From JAGOLU01 sp964542665 (lineage in GTDB: Bacteria; Patescibacteriota; Microgenomatia; UBA1406; GWC2-37-13), in NCBI GenBank assembly GCA_964542665.1, contig CAZIUF010000003.1, positions 1-55,579 on the forward strand: a stretch of DNA of 55,579 bases. Reading direction: 5' to 3'. Position numbers and translations under genes: made by a program. This document shows positions 8,063-16,158 of the stretch, piece after piece. The notes beneath the pieces were generated by a model, which made no database searches, had not been told where the DNA came from, and saw only the letters and a program-made list of their open reading frames with translations. Position 1 is the first letter of the stretch. Each line of letters begins with the position of its first letter.

Positions 8063-9985
8063 TTATGGCGGCGCGACTGGTCTTCCACCTGAAGTAGGTG
8101 TCGGGGTTAAGGTATTTGTAGGAGCTGGTGCTGCGGTAGGAGTAAGAGTTGGGGTAGGAGTAAGAGTTACAGTAGGAGTATTTGTTGGAGTCAAAGTTGG
8201 TGTAGGTGTGTCTAACCAAGTCATTGGCTCAACCAGTCCTGAATTGCCTCCATACAAAACAAGGTCAAATATATTGACTGTACAATCACCATTAATATCC
8301 GAACGTGCGTCAAACCCTGGTGAAGCACAGGTCAGGTTGAAGTTTGCGCCAATGATATCTCCATCTAGCGAGTTCACCGTACCATCGCCATCTGCATCTC
8401 CTCCACGTAAGTAGTCAGGAGCGGTCATGGTGGTTGGTCCTGAAATAGTCATGGGCTTTGATCTTGATAAGTACAGGTTTATATCTGCAGTCACTGTATA
8501 GGTTCCCGTCGGCATGTTGAGTGAATAGTTTCCATTTGAATCAGTCGTAGTACTGTATGTGCCAGGAGTACCAGTAAATATGACCGAGGCACCGGATTTG
8601 TTGGTGCGGCCTTGGATAGTGAGCGAGCCACTGACGAGTACTGGGACTGGGGTTAAGGTGGGAGTTAAGGTAATGGTAGGAGTAGCCGTCGGTGTCGGAG
8701 CAGGTGCTTTGATCCGAGATATTTCATCTGCATTGAGTGCTCTGTTGTAGATACGAACATCGTCCATGACACCTTTGAACATAGTAACATCATCTGCTCT
8801 ACTTCCGATTCTGAGTGCTCCTCCTGTATCAGCAATGGTTGTTGAGAGGGTGCCTGATCCGTTTGCTACTCCGTTGAGATAGTGAGTGACGGTAGTACCA
8901 GACATGACTACAGCAACATGACTCCATTGACCGGTAGCTGGTGCAGCAGTTGCATCTACACTTGCACTGTCACTCCCATTACCACGTAATAATCTCGGTA
9001 TTCCTGTAGTCCCGGTAAGATAGAAGTCATAGGGTGCGGCAGTGTTGCCACTCGTTTTACCAATGATGCCAAAGTAGTTTGATCGATCGGTGGGATTGAC
9101 CCAGGCAGTAATCGTCATATCTCCCGTAAGTGCAAGCGTAGAACTGTGAGGGACACTAATGTAGTCATTCGTCCCATCAAATGAAATGGCTAAGCCGAGA
9201 TAGCCGGTGGTCCAGGTGGGACCGTTGGTAAGGGTACCGTTGTTGGCATTCGTGGTTTCATCAAGAGAGGTGGTTCCTGTGCCTGCTGACATCTGGTGTG
9301 AGAGGACAAGACCTGAGGTGACAGGAGCTGCTGTTGGCGTCGGAGTTGAGGTGGGTGTGCCAGGGGGAGTTGGGGAGGGGGTGATGATTGAGTAGTCACA
9401 ACCCATGGTGACAGTAGACCCACCAGCACTTTCTGGATACATAGCAGTCACACAGTAATCGAGATCTGATTTACGACAAACACGATAGCCGGTCGATGCG
9501 GCAGTGCCTATCTTGGGATCAATGGGGACAGAGGCAAGATAGGTGGGGATAAATCCTGAGAGATTACTCAGATCTACCTTACCTTCTCCCGTGCCTATCT
9601 CAGTGCCTGGACTTTCTGTACAGGGAGGGATCGAGACTCCAAGGATATTGGTCGCTCCTGCGGTATTGTCTGTGGTGTATTGGACGAGTGAGTCACGGAC
9701 GACTTTGAGTTCTCGGATTCTCTTGTTATTGCGTGAATCAACGAACATCTTCAGCGGGTTGATGGCTACCAGGACTGTGGAAGTCAGGATGAGGAAGATT
9801 CCGGTGGCAACCAGGGTATCAGTCAGCGTGAATGCAGGAAGGTGAGCACGATACCAACGATAGAGTTGAGCTTTGCGGATAGAAGACAGGAGATGAGTCG
9901 TGTGATGAGAAACATGTTTGTGTACCCGATGAACATGGTGTACAACATGCTTATGGATACGATGATGAAGCGGAGATGATTTCAT
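8063..9985 (-). CDS. Modular pilin-like surface protein: pilin stalk, LamG, carboxypeptidase-regulatory-like domain, dockerin-like domain
   Basis: A 640-residue protein sharing residues 1-430 (His-rich leader, pilin helix, pilin head, LamG) with its downstream neighbour. Its own C-terminal part differs. A TP linker leads to a beta-sandwich like the carboxypeptidase regulatory fold (about 450-505, with TDSNGNYSLNMPTGTYTV). Then come two dockerin type I-like calcium loops (about 526-583), DADGDGTVNSLD and DINGDCTVNIFD, and a final Thr/Pro-rich tail. Dockerins normally bind cohesins; no cohesin is visible in this window. The start at 9985 is supported by the promoter at 9997-10026. The protein is presumably exported and processed by prepilin peptidase. 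Binding of glycans through LamG is possible but unproven. Confidence 0.85.
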   Translation of the reverse strand: MKSSPLHHRIHKHVVHHVHRVHKHVSHHTTHLLSSIRKAQLYRWYRAHLPAFTLTDTLVATGIFLILTSTVLVAINPLKMFVDSRNNKRIRELKVVRDSLVQYTTDNTAGATNILGVSIPPCTESPGTEIGTGEGKVDLSNLSGFIPTYLASVPIDPKIGTAASTGYRVCRKSDLDYCVTAMYPESAGGSTVTMGCDYSIITPSPTPPGTPTSTPTPTAAPVTSGLVLSHQMSAGTGTTSLDETTNANNGTLTNGPTWTTGYLGLAISFDGTNDYISVPHSSTLALTGDMTITAWVNPTDRSNYFGIIGKTSGNTAAPYDFYLTGTTGIPRLLRGNGSDSASVDATAAPATGQWSHVAVVMSGTTVTHYLNGVANGSGTLSTTIADTGGALRIGSRADDVTMFKGVMDDVRIYNRALNADEISRIKAPAPTPTATPTITLTPTLTPVPVLVSGSLTIQGRTNKSGASVIFTGTPGTYSTTTDSNGNYSLNMPTGTYTVTADINLYLSRSKPMTISGPTTMTAPDYLRGGDADGDGTVNSLDGDIIGANFNLTCASPGFDARSDINGDCTVNIFDLVLYGGNSGLVEPMTWLDTPTPTLTPTNTPTVTLTPTPTLTPTAAPAPTNTLTPTPTSGGRPVAPP

Positions 9986-10027
9986 GAATCTGTATCACTA
10001 TATCAAACTACAAACATAGAATGCAAG
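8691..10027 (-). repeat. 1337-bp direct repeat, copy 2
   Basis: Partner of 6710-8046. Its right edge falls 1 base beyond the -35 box of the pilin promoter and its left edge lies in the TP-linker codons, so a whole promoter-stalk-LamG cassette is duplicated. The 644 bases between the copies encode the unique C-terminal half of the 640-residue protein plus a short spacer. Confidence 0.9.
9997..10026 (-). promoter_or_regulatory. Promoter of the 640-aa pilin-like gene (repeat copy 2)
   Basis: On the minus strand TTGCAT (10026-10021), an 18-base spacer and TATAGT (10002-9997) precede the ATG at 9985 by 11 bases. The sequence is the same as in the other repeat copy. Confidence 0.65.
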
Positions 10028-10154
10028 AGGGAAAGAAATACTTATTTAAACTGTGAAGCTTTCTTATGCGCCATGCACAGGCTTTCCAGGTGTCAGCGTT
10101 GGGGTTAACGAAAACTTCAATCGATAATTGACTTGATTTTAACTTTATGAAGTT

Positions 10155-10786
10155 TTATGGAGGACATATTGGGTTGCATATTGGTGTTGTTGGCGTTGGT
10201 GTCGGTGTCCGAGTCGGAGTACTAGTTGGGGTGAGGGTTGGAGTATTTGTGATGGTTGGAGTAGGTGTTGCAGTGGGATCGCCAATAACTGGTGTAAGGT
10301 ATGCATCAGGTACAGATCCATAGTTGGCAATCACCACGTCCCCAGTGGGTGAATACACACCAATTTTGCCAAGCCGATTTGCAATAGCGTAGTATCCAGT
10401 TGAATAGGTAGCTGAACAGTTAGTAATATATGATGAGCCCGAAATGGATGGATCTACCGGAAGTGCAGGGATAAAATTGGGGACAGGAGACTGCATATGT
10501 CCGCTTCAGTGCCCCCACTATTGCGAGCAACTGGTTTGGGAGTTTCCAAAGGCAATAGTTGACTCGGTATTGCTCCTTTTTGGTCTATAACATATTGATC
10601 TATGGCTTTTCCCAAAACTACGGCATCTGATTGGCGTTTTGTTTGTGTAGCTTGACCAAACATGCGTGAGGGATTGATTGCTACCAACGTTATAGCTACT
10701 AGCGTGCCCAAAACTGAGATAACTATGAGGAGCTCAATGAGTGTAAAGGCCTGAGAAGATTTGCCACTGCTATTCGTGGAGAGCAT
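10155..10786 (-). pseudogene. Frameshifted type IV pilin-like gene
   Basis: Two overlapping reading frames together make one pilin. The first (10786-10454) gives a 13-residue leader, cleavage site QA|FTLIE, a classic pilin helix, and VAINPSRMF, closely like VAINPLKMF of the neighbours. It then runs out of frame at about 10490-10454. The second (from 10496) continues with NFIPALPVDP, matching FIPTYLASVPIDP of the big pilins, a cysteine-bearing head, and a TPTP-rich C-terminal tail ending CNPICPP. A one-base shift in the 43-base overlap would restore a protein of about 210 residues. It may be a real pseudogene, a phase-variable gene or an assembly error. The promoter at 10793-10821 is intact. 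Confidence 0.75.
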
Positions 10787-10792
10787 ATGGTC

Positions 10793-10821
10793 ATATTAGG
10801 CTTATGTATTAAATAAAGCAA
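10793..10821 (-). promoter_or_regulatory. Promoter of the frameshifted pilin
   Basis: On the minus strand TTGCTT (10821-10816), a 17-base spacer and TAATAT (10798-10793) end 6 bases before the ATG at 10786. This is the leaderless arrangement seen elsewhere in the window. Confidence 0.65.
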
Positions 10822-10927
10822 ATGATTTGCCATATTGTAAATCGCATTAACATAATGCGCTGAACAAGTAAATGTTTTACTGAGTAGATTGCATTCTCAC
10901 CCTACCCTTGTGTATGATGGAAGATAT

Positions 10928-13153
10928 ATGTATGAGCTCATGCAGGACTTCGGGCGAGCGGTTTTCAATATATTTGTCTTTTTACCATACTATTTTTCAG
11001 TAGATGTGATGGTGCGCACTCTGTTTGCACCGTGGCGGAGGATTGCTCCAAAAACCAAACGGGTAGGTTTCTCGTTTTCAGATTGGGGGGAGGACCTCAT
11101 GTTTGAGTGGATATCGCGAATGATCGGATGCACCATGCGTATGAGCGTTCTTCTCTGTTATCTCATTGTACTCATATTATATGTGCCGATTACCTTACTC
11201 TGCGCGATTATCTTCTTCTTGGTCGTCATGCCTTGTTGGTATGTACTATCACACTTGAGTAGATCTCCTGATGAAAAGTATCGTGAATCAAAATCTAACT
11301 TTGTTCTTACTCATACGATCGATGCGAGAAATCAACCAATCGTTGAGGCATGGTACGATCGAATCGCAGTACGACTCGAAAATGCTCGGCGCTGGTGGGA
11401 ACTCAAGGCACTCATGAGCACTCCACCGCTTGCCCGGGACTGGGCCCAAGGATACACACCTACTCTTGACCAGTACAGCACAGATCTTTCGACCGACGCC
11501 AGCCGACATGATGCGAGACCGATGACTATCGGCCGCGAGACTGAACTCAAACAAATTGAGGATGTTCTTTGCAAGTCACAAGATGCAAACATCTTATTGA
11601 CTGGTGTGCCTGGAGTTGGGAAGACCACCATCATCGAGTCTCTCGCATATCGCATATATGTGGGACGTGGCAATCCGCTCCTTGCATTCAAACGGCTCGT
11701 CGACCTGAATCTTGAAAAAATCCTTGCCCAGCATACCGACCAGAAGATGCGCGAAGAGATTCTTAGCACGCTGCTGAAAGAGGCGCACGATGCGGGTAAC
11801 ATCATCATTGTCATCGGTGATCTTGATCGATATGTGAGTAGCGGTGAGGCACGAGTTGATCTGTCTATCCCGATCGAAAAGTATCTTGCTCAACCTACGG
11901 TTCAGGTCATCGGTACTACTACACCAACTGCGTATGAACGTTATATCAGAGTCCGCTCGTCGCTTGCTCGTCATCTCAGCATCATCCCTGTCCCTGAGAT
12001 ATCTTCAGAGGTGGCCTTAGCGATACTCATGGACCATCATCATCGATTTGAGAACCGATACCAGGTACAGATACCCTATGAAACCCTGGTTCAGACCATT
12101 AAACAGTCAGCATACTTTGTCACCACAATTCCTTTTCCAGAAAAATCATTACAACTCCTCGATGATGCATGTGTATTTGTTAAAAACGGCAACACAACAG
12201 AAAAGCGCGTGCTTCCAGAAACGATAGATCATGTTCTAAGTCAAAAGATCCATGTGCCCACGACACTCGATACTATTTTCAAGCAAAAACTACTTGGAAT
12301 AGGAGCGGCTCTAAATCGTCAAATCATCGGACAACAAAACGCTACCAAGCAGATTGCTGATGCAGTGCAACGTGCATTTGTAATGTTGGGTAAACGCAAT
12401 AAACCGTTGGCCACTTTCCTACTCCTCGGACCCACTGGGGTGGGGAAAACGGAGACTGCAAAGGCTATTGCGCAGTATTTCTTCGATAAGGAGGATTCAC
12501 TTATTAGATTTGACATGTCAGAGTTTCAACAGGTGAGCGACATACCCAAGCTTATCGGGAACACCGCAACTGGTGAGCCGGGGCTGCTCATCGCAGCCTT
12601 GCGACAGAAACCATATGGTGTATTACTCCTAGATGAGATAGAGAAAGCATCAGGAGATTTGCTCAATATATTTCTCACTATCCTGGATGAGGGATATCTC
12701 ACCGATAGCAACGGTGAGCGAGTCGATTGCAAGTCACATATCGTCATCGCTACCTCCAATGCAGGTGCGGTAGATTTTTATAATGCCCGCAGCGCTGATG
12801 TAATACCTCCTACCCAGGATGACCTATTGCGCTTTTTGATAGAGAAAGGCTTGTTCACTCCTGAGTTTCTCAATCGTTTTGATGGTGTGATTGGGTATGA
12901 TCCAATCGATATATCCAAAGCGGTACAGATTGCAAAAATTATGCTCTCTCATATATCAAAGGATGTGATGTCTCTACACGAGGTACAACTCGAAGTATCA
13001 GATACTACACTGCAAACAATCATCAACAAACACTTTAATCCGACGTATGGGGCTCGGGATCTCGCACGCGCGCTCAGTGAAGAAATCGAGACGACAGTAG
13101 CCCAGAAACTACTCTCCAATAGTCTCAAGCCAGGGGACACCGTCGAACTGTAA
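10928..13153 (+). CDS. Membrane-anchored Clp-type double AAA+ ATPase
   Basis: A 741-residue ClpB/ClpC-like protein without the usual Clp N-domain. Its first 120 residues hold two or three membrane segments (the clearest around residues 70-110) instead. The first AAA+ module has Walker A GVPGVGKT at 226-233, but its Walker B reads VIGDLD (297-300) and lacks the catalytic glutamate. The second is canonical: GPTGVGKT at 501-508, LLLDEIEKA, the sensor segment IATSNAGA, and FLNRFD. The C-terminal Clp small domain (NPTYGARDLARAL) closes it. The frame opens earlier at a TTG, but TTGCAT (10889-10894) and TATGAT (10913-10918) form a promoter that points to ATG 10928. A role in unfolding membrane or envelope proteins is inferred. 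Confidence 0.88.
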   Translation: MYELMQDFGRAVFNIFVFLPYYFSVDVMVRTLFAPWRRIAPKTKRVGFSFSDWGEDLMFEWISRMIGCTMRMSVLLCYLIVLILYVPITLLCAIIFFLVVMPCWYVLSHLSRSPDEKYRESKSNFVLTHTIDARNQPIVEAWYDRIAVRLENARRWWELKALMSTPPLARDWAQGYTPTLDQYSTDLSTDASRHDARPMTIGRETELKQIEDVLCKSQDANILLTGVPGVGKTTIIESLAYRIYVGRGNPLLAFKRLVDLNLEKILAQHTDQKMREEILSTLLKEAHDAGNIIIVIGDLDRYVSSGEARVDLSIPIEKYLAQPTVQVIGTTTPTAYERYIRVRSSLARHLSIIPVPEISSEVALAILMDHHHRFENRYQVQIPYETLVQTIKQSAYFVTTIPFPEKSLQLLDDACVFVKNGNTTEKRVLPETIDHVLSQKIHVPTTLDTIFKQKLLGIGAALNRQIIGQQNATKQIADAVQRAFVMLGKRNKPLATFLLLGPTGVGKTETAKAIAQYFFDKEDSLIRFDMSEFQQVSDIPKLIGNTATGEPGLLIAALRQKPYGVLLLDEIEKASGDLLNIFLTILDEGYLTDSNGERVDCKSHIVIATSNAGAVDFYNARSADVIPPTQDDLLRFLIEKGLFTPEFLNRFDGVIGYDPIDISKAVQIAKIMLSHISKDVMSLHEVQLEVSDTTLQTIINKHFNPTYGARDLARALSEEIETTVAQKLLSNSLKPGDTVEL

Positions 13154-13192
13154 AATAACGCAAAATGTAGAGTGTAGAACGTAGAACTCGAA

Positions 13193-13315
13193 ATTAATGA
13201 TTGACAATTGATAATTAATAGTGGGATGTAGAGCAGATCGTATATAAAGATTTTTTGCTGAATCTCTGTCTGAGCGAAGCGAGTTAGATGAACCAAAAAA
13301 TCTTTATATACGATC
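13193..13315 (+). repeat. Dispersed hairpin element, copy A
   Basis: An AT-rich tract of short TTGACAATTGATAATT-like units (about 13193-13222) precedes a perfect 22-bp inverted repeat (13236-13257 with 13294-13315). The loop carries a conserved core at 13263-13291, beginning TCTCTGTCTGAGCG and ending GCGAGTTAGATGA. The same core occurs at 19641-19670 (reverse) and 30345-30374. The 335-base gap between the Clp gene and the kinase fusion otherwise holds nothing I recognise except possible promoter boxes near 13445-13472. Confidence 0.8.
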
Positions 13316-13488
13316 GTAAGTATGCAAATATCCTTAAAATGTTTCAGGATCCTCGATCGGGTTCGTGCAAAGCCCTTGGACTAATTTGTCCCACTCTGTG
13401 GTGTAACTTGAACACCTACATCCTGCTGACCTATTTTGTCCTCTTGTAGTATCGCTTTGTATACTTACAATGATTGTATATCTTTAGC

Positions 13489-14613
13489 ATGAAAGTCTAC
13501 TTTACTGCATCGACCAATACTGACTCGACCACAAAAACAAAGTATGCTCGCATACTCGCAACACTGAAAAAATATCACGTCACAATCACCTCCGGTTCTC
13601 AGATTCCCAACTCCAAAACTATTAAAATTGACCAACAGAAACATGCTGATGTAGATATATTCAAGCGTCAAAAGGCTCTGATTGATGCGAGCGACTGTGT
13701 GTGTGCCGAGGTAACTCACGCTTCTTTAGGTGTTGGTGGGGAAATAGTCTATGCATTGACTCAAGGCAAAAAAGTGCTTGCCCTCCTTGAAGAAGGTTCT
13801 GATCGCAAACTTTCACCAATGCTGATGGGTAACCCCTCCGATAATCTATATAAAACATATTATCGGGTTGAAAGACTTGACTACATCATCAAGGATTTTG
13901 TGCAGTTTTTCAAGAAAACATCTGGACGCAAAGGTAAATTTATCGTCATCGACGGAGGAGATGGATCAGGCAAAGGTACTCAAGCACAGCTTCTCGTCGA
14001 CGCGCTCACTCTGCAAGGCCACAAGGTAAGGATGTATGATTTTCCTCGCTACATGAGCTCTTTCCATGGAGATGTAGTTTCGCGTTTTTTGCGTGGAGAG
14101 TTTGGGAGTGCCGACGTAGTCTCACCCTATCTCATTTCCCTCGCTTATGCACTTGACCGAGCATCACTCAAGACTGAGATGGAGGATTTCCTAGATCAAG
14201 GAGGCTGGATAGTGTCCAATAGATATACATCAGCGAGTATGGGTCATCAAACATCTCGGATCAAAGGTACAGCAGCGCAGAAGAAGTTTCTCGAGTGGCT
14301 GTATACCCTCGAGTATAAGGTACATAAAATCCCGAAAGAGGACCTAGTCATCTACCTTGATGTCCCCGCTGCCATCAGTAGCAACTTGGTCCTAAAAAAA
14401 TCAACACGTGCGTATCTTGGGAAAAAAATGAAAAAAGACATCAACGAGAATAATCTGAATCATCAAATCGCGGCTCGAGAGATGTTTATGTATCTATGCA
14501 AAAAGTATTCTCACTGGAGACACATCGATTGCATCGATAGCGCTGGTTGCCTTCGATCAATATCCGCTGTACACACTACGATCATGGAGGTTATTCAGAA
14601 GGCGTTTGTGTAA
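13489..14613 (+). CDS. Fusion of deoxyribosyltransferase/DNPH1-like domain with thymidylate kinase
   Basis: A 374-residue protein of two parts. Residues 1 to about 140 resemble the nucleoside 2-deoxyribosyltransferase / dNMP N-glycosidase (DNPH1) fold: MKVYFTAS at the N-terminus, then ADCV-type AEVTHASLGVGGE (about 73-85) and GKKVLALL. Residues 150-374 are a thymidylate kinase: P-loop GGDGSGKGTQ at 156-165, FPRY, DRAS and the SNRYTSASMGHQ segment. TMK makes dTDP from dTMP; DNPH1 hydrolyses (modified) dNMPs. Joining the two suggests nucleotide salvage or pool cleaning channelled to the kinase, which is inference. I start at ATG 13489 because the N-terminal beta strand begins there. Confidence 0.82.
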   Translation: MKVYFTASTNTDSTTKTKYARILATLKKYHVTITSGSQIPNSKTIKIDQQKHADVDIFKRQKALIDASDCVCAEVTHASLGVGGEIVYALTQGKKVLALLEEGSDRKLSPMLMGNPSDNLYKTYYRVERLDYIIKDFVQFFKKTSGRKGKFIVIDGGDGSGKGTQAQLLVDALTLQGHKVRMYDFPRYMSSFHGDVVSRFLRGEFGSADVVSPYLISLAYALDRASLKTEMEDFLDQGGWIVSNRYTSASMGHQTSRIKGTAAQKKFLEWLYTLEYKVHKIPKEDLVIYLDVPAAISSNLVLKKSTRAYLGKKMKKDINENNLNHQIAAREMFMYLCKKYSHWRHIDCIDSAGCLRSISAVHTTIMEVIQKAFV

Positions 14614-14683
14614 TCTGTGATCTGTGTCCCCATCGTCAGATGCTCCTTGCAAACTGAACTTATATTCGTGTAAAATGATAGAA

Positions 14684-15085
14684 ATGGACAAACGCTTCGT
14701 GGTTTTGAGCATGATCGTCATGTTCGTGTCTACTTTTGCACTGGCATACTTTGCCTATCGCGGTCCGTTCGGTCGCTATACTCAAGCAGCCAGTACGGTT
14801 GCCTCTCTAGATAAATCTATTATTTTTGCATACCCACTAAATATTAAGGTTGGCGGAGAGAAATGTAAGGTTGACGTTTTCGTCACCTCAGACGAGGATC
14901 AGCCAGTCCGAGGAAAACAAGTAACCTTATTGACAAAAAATTCCCCGATTGCACTGACGTCAGAAACTGATGAAAATGGCCAGGCTACCTTTCAGCTCAC
15001 CGGTCGAGTAGTCGGACCAGACGAAATTGGCTTTGCCGTCGATGGCACTCGCTTTCCCGCCACGATCAATCTCAACGTTGAATAA
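14684..15085 (+). CDS. Membrane-anchored protein with one Ig-like (Big-type) domain
   Basis: A 133-residue protein with a signal-anchor helix (residues 6-24) and one beta-sandwich of about 95 residues. The fold shows the bacterial Ig-like pattern: KCKVDVFVTSDEDQPVRGKQVTL, then TDENGQATFQL, then GTRFPATINLNV. It should sit outside the membrane. TAAAAT at 14671-14676 ends 7 bases before the ATG, giving a leaderless start; two in-frame ATG-type starts upstream would disrupt that spacing. It lies between the kinase fusion and galU, both on the same strand. The binding partner is unknown. Confidence 0.7.
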   Translation: MDKRFVVLSMIVMFVSTFALAYFAYRGPFGRYTQAASTVASLDKSIIFAYPLNIKVGGEKCKVDVFVTSDEDQPVRGKQVTLLTKNSPIALTSETDENGQATFQLTGRVVGPDEIGFAVDGTRFPATINLNVE

Positions 15086-15138
15086 TACGTTTTGCTATAC
15101 TACCCTAATATATTGTGGTTTATTAATACATCACACTT

Positions 15139-16020
15139 ATGGCAAAAAAAATCACCAAAGCAGTCATCCCTGCAGCAGGCTTCGGAACCAGGTTCCTTCC
15201 TCAGACCAAAGCGATGCCCAAAGAGATGCTTCCAATCGTAGATAAACCCGTCATCCAATATGTAGTAGAAGAGGCTGTTGAAAGTGGCATCCAGGATATC
15301 GTCATAGTCACTGGTTCTCAAAAAAGAGCTATCGAGGACCATTTTGACAACCCGAGTCAAGATCTCATAAATAACCTCATGATGGGGAAAAAAGAGAAAC
15401 TTCTCGAAGCTACCCAAAAAGTTGCTGATATGGCCAACTTCATCTACGTCCGTCAAAAGGGTCCCTATGGCAACGGCACACCTGTCCTATCTGCCGAAAG
15501 TGTTGTGGAGGGTGAAGCTTTTGCTGTGTTGTGGGGAGATGAGTTCATCGATGCCCGACCTCGTCGACTCAAGCAGATGATGGATGCATACGATAAGTTT
15601 GGTGGAGTTATTATCAGTGGCGTCCGTATCAACAAAAAAGAGGATCTCAATCGATATGGCATCGCAGAAGTCACCCCAGTTGAGGGAAATGTTTATCAAA
15701 TACAAAGAATCGTCGAAAAACCAGAGCCAGATAAGGCTCCCAGCAATCTTGCCACTCACGGTGCTTATATTTTGCCGCCAGAAATTTTCCATGCTCTCAA
15801 AAAACTTGAGCCCGGTAAAGGTGGCGAGCTATGGCTCACCGATGCAATCAATATCCTCAAGAAAGAAGGTGTTCCTATCTATACCGTTGAGATCGAAAAT
15901 GCGCGATATTTTGATACAGGGAACAAGCTTGAGTATCTCAAGACCGTGACTACCCTCGCACTCGAACACCCAGAGGTGGGCGAGGACTATAGAAACTTTT
16001 TAAAGACTGTCCAACTGTAA
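15139..16020 (+). CDS. galU: UTP-glucose-1-phosphate uridylyltransferase
   Basis: Makes UDP-glucose from UTP and glucose-1-phosphate for surface polysaccharides and glycolipids. The 293-residue length is typical of bacterial GalU. The nucleotide-binding signature AAGFGTRFLPQTKAMPKEM lies at residues 12-30, followed by the family segments ITGSQKRAIEDHFD-like (VTGSQKRAIEDHFD here), WGDEFID, and the C-terminal YFDTGNKLEYLK. Several glycosyltransferases elsewhere in the window could use its product. No clear ribosome-binding site precedes the ATG. Confidence 0.97.
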   Translation: MAKKITKAVIPAAGFGTRFLPQTKAMPKEMLPIVDKPVIQYVVEEAVESGIQDIVIVTGSQKRAIEDHFDNPSQDLINNLMMGKKEKLLEATQKVADMANFIYVRQKGPYGNGTPVLSAESVVEGEAFAVLWGDEFIDARPRRLKQMMDAYDKFGGVIISGVRINKKEDLNRYGIAEVTPVEGNVYQIQRIVEKPEPDKAPSNLATHGAYILPPEIFHALKKLEPGKGGELWLTDAINILKKEGVPIYTVEIENARYFDTGNKLEYLKTVTTLALEHPEVGEDYRNFLKTVQL

Positions 16021-16158
16021 AGCTCGAACCATAACCTAGTCGATAGGTATTGGGGTATTTTCCATGAGCTCAAACTCTATATTACTTGAGTGACCACAAG
16101 AACAGGGTGTTTCACAGTTGTTTTTTAGCGCTTTCCTGATACAATTTCCCCAACATCT

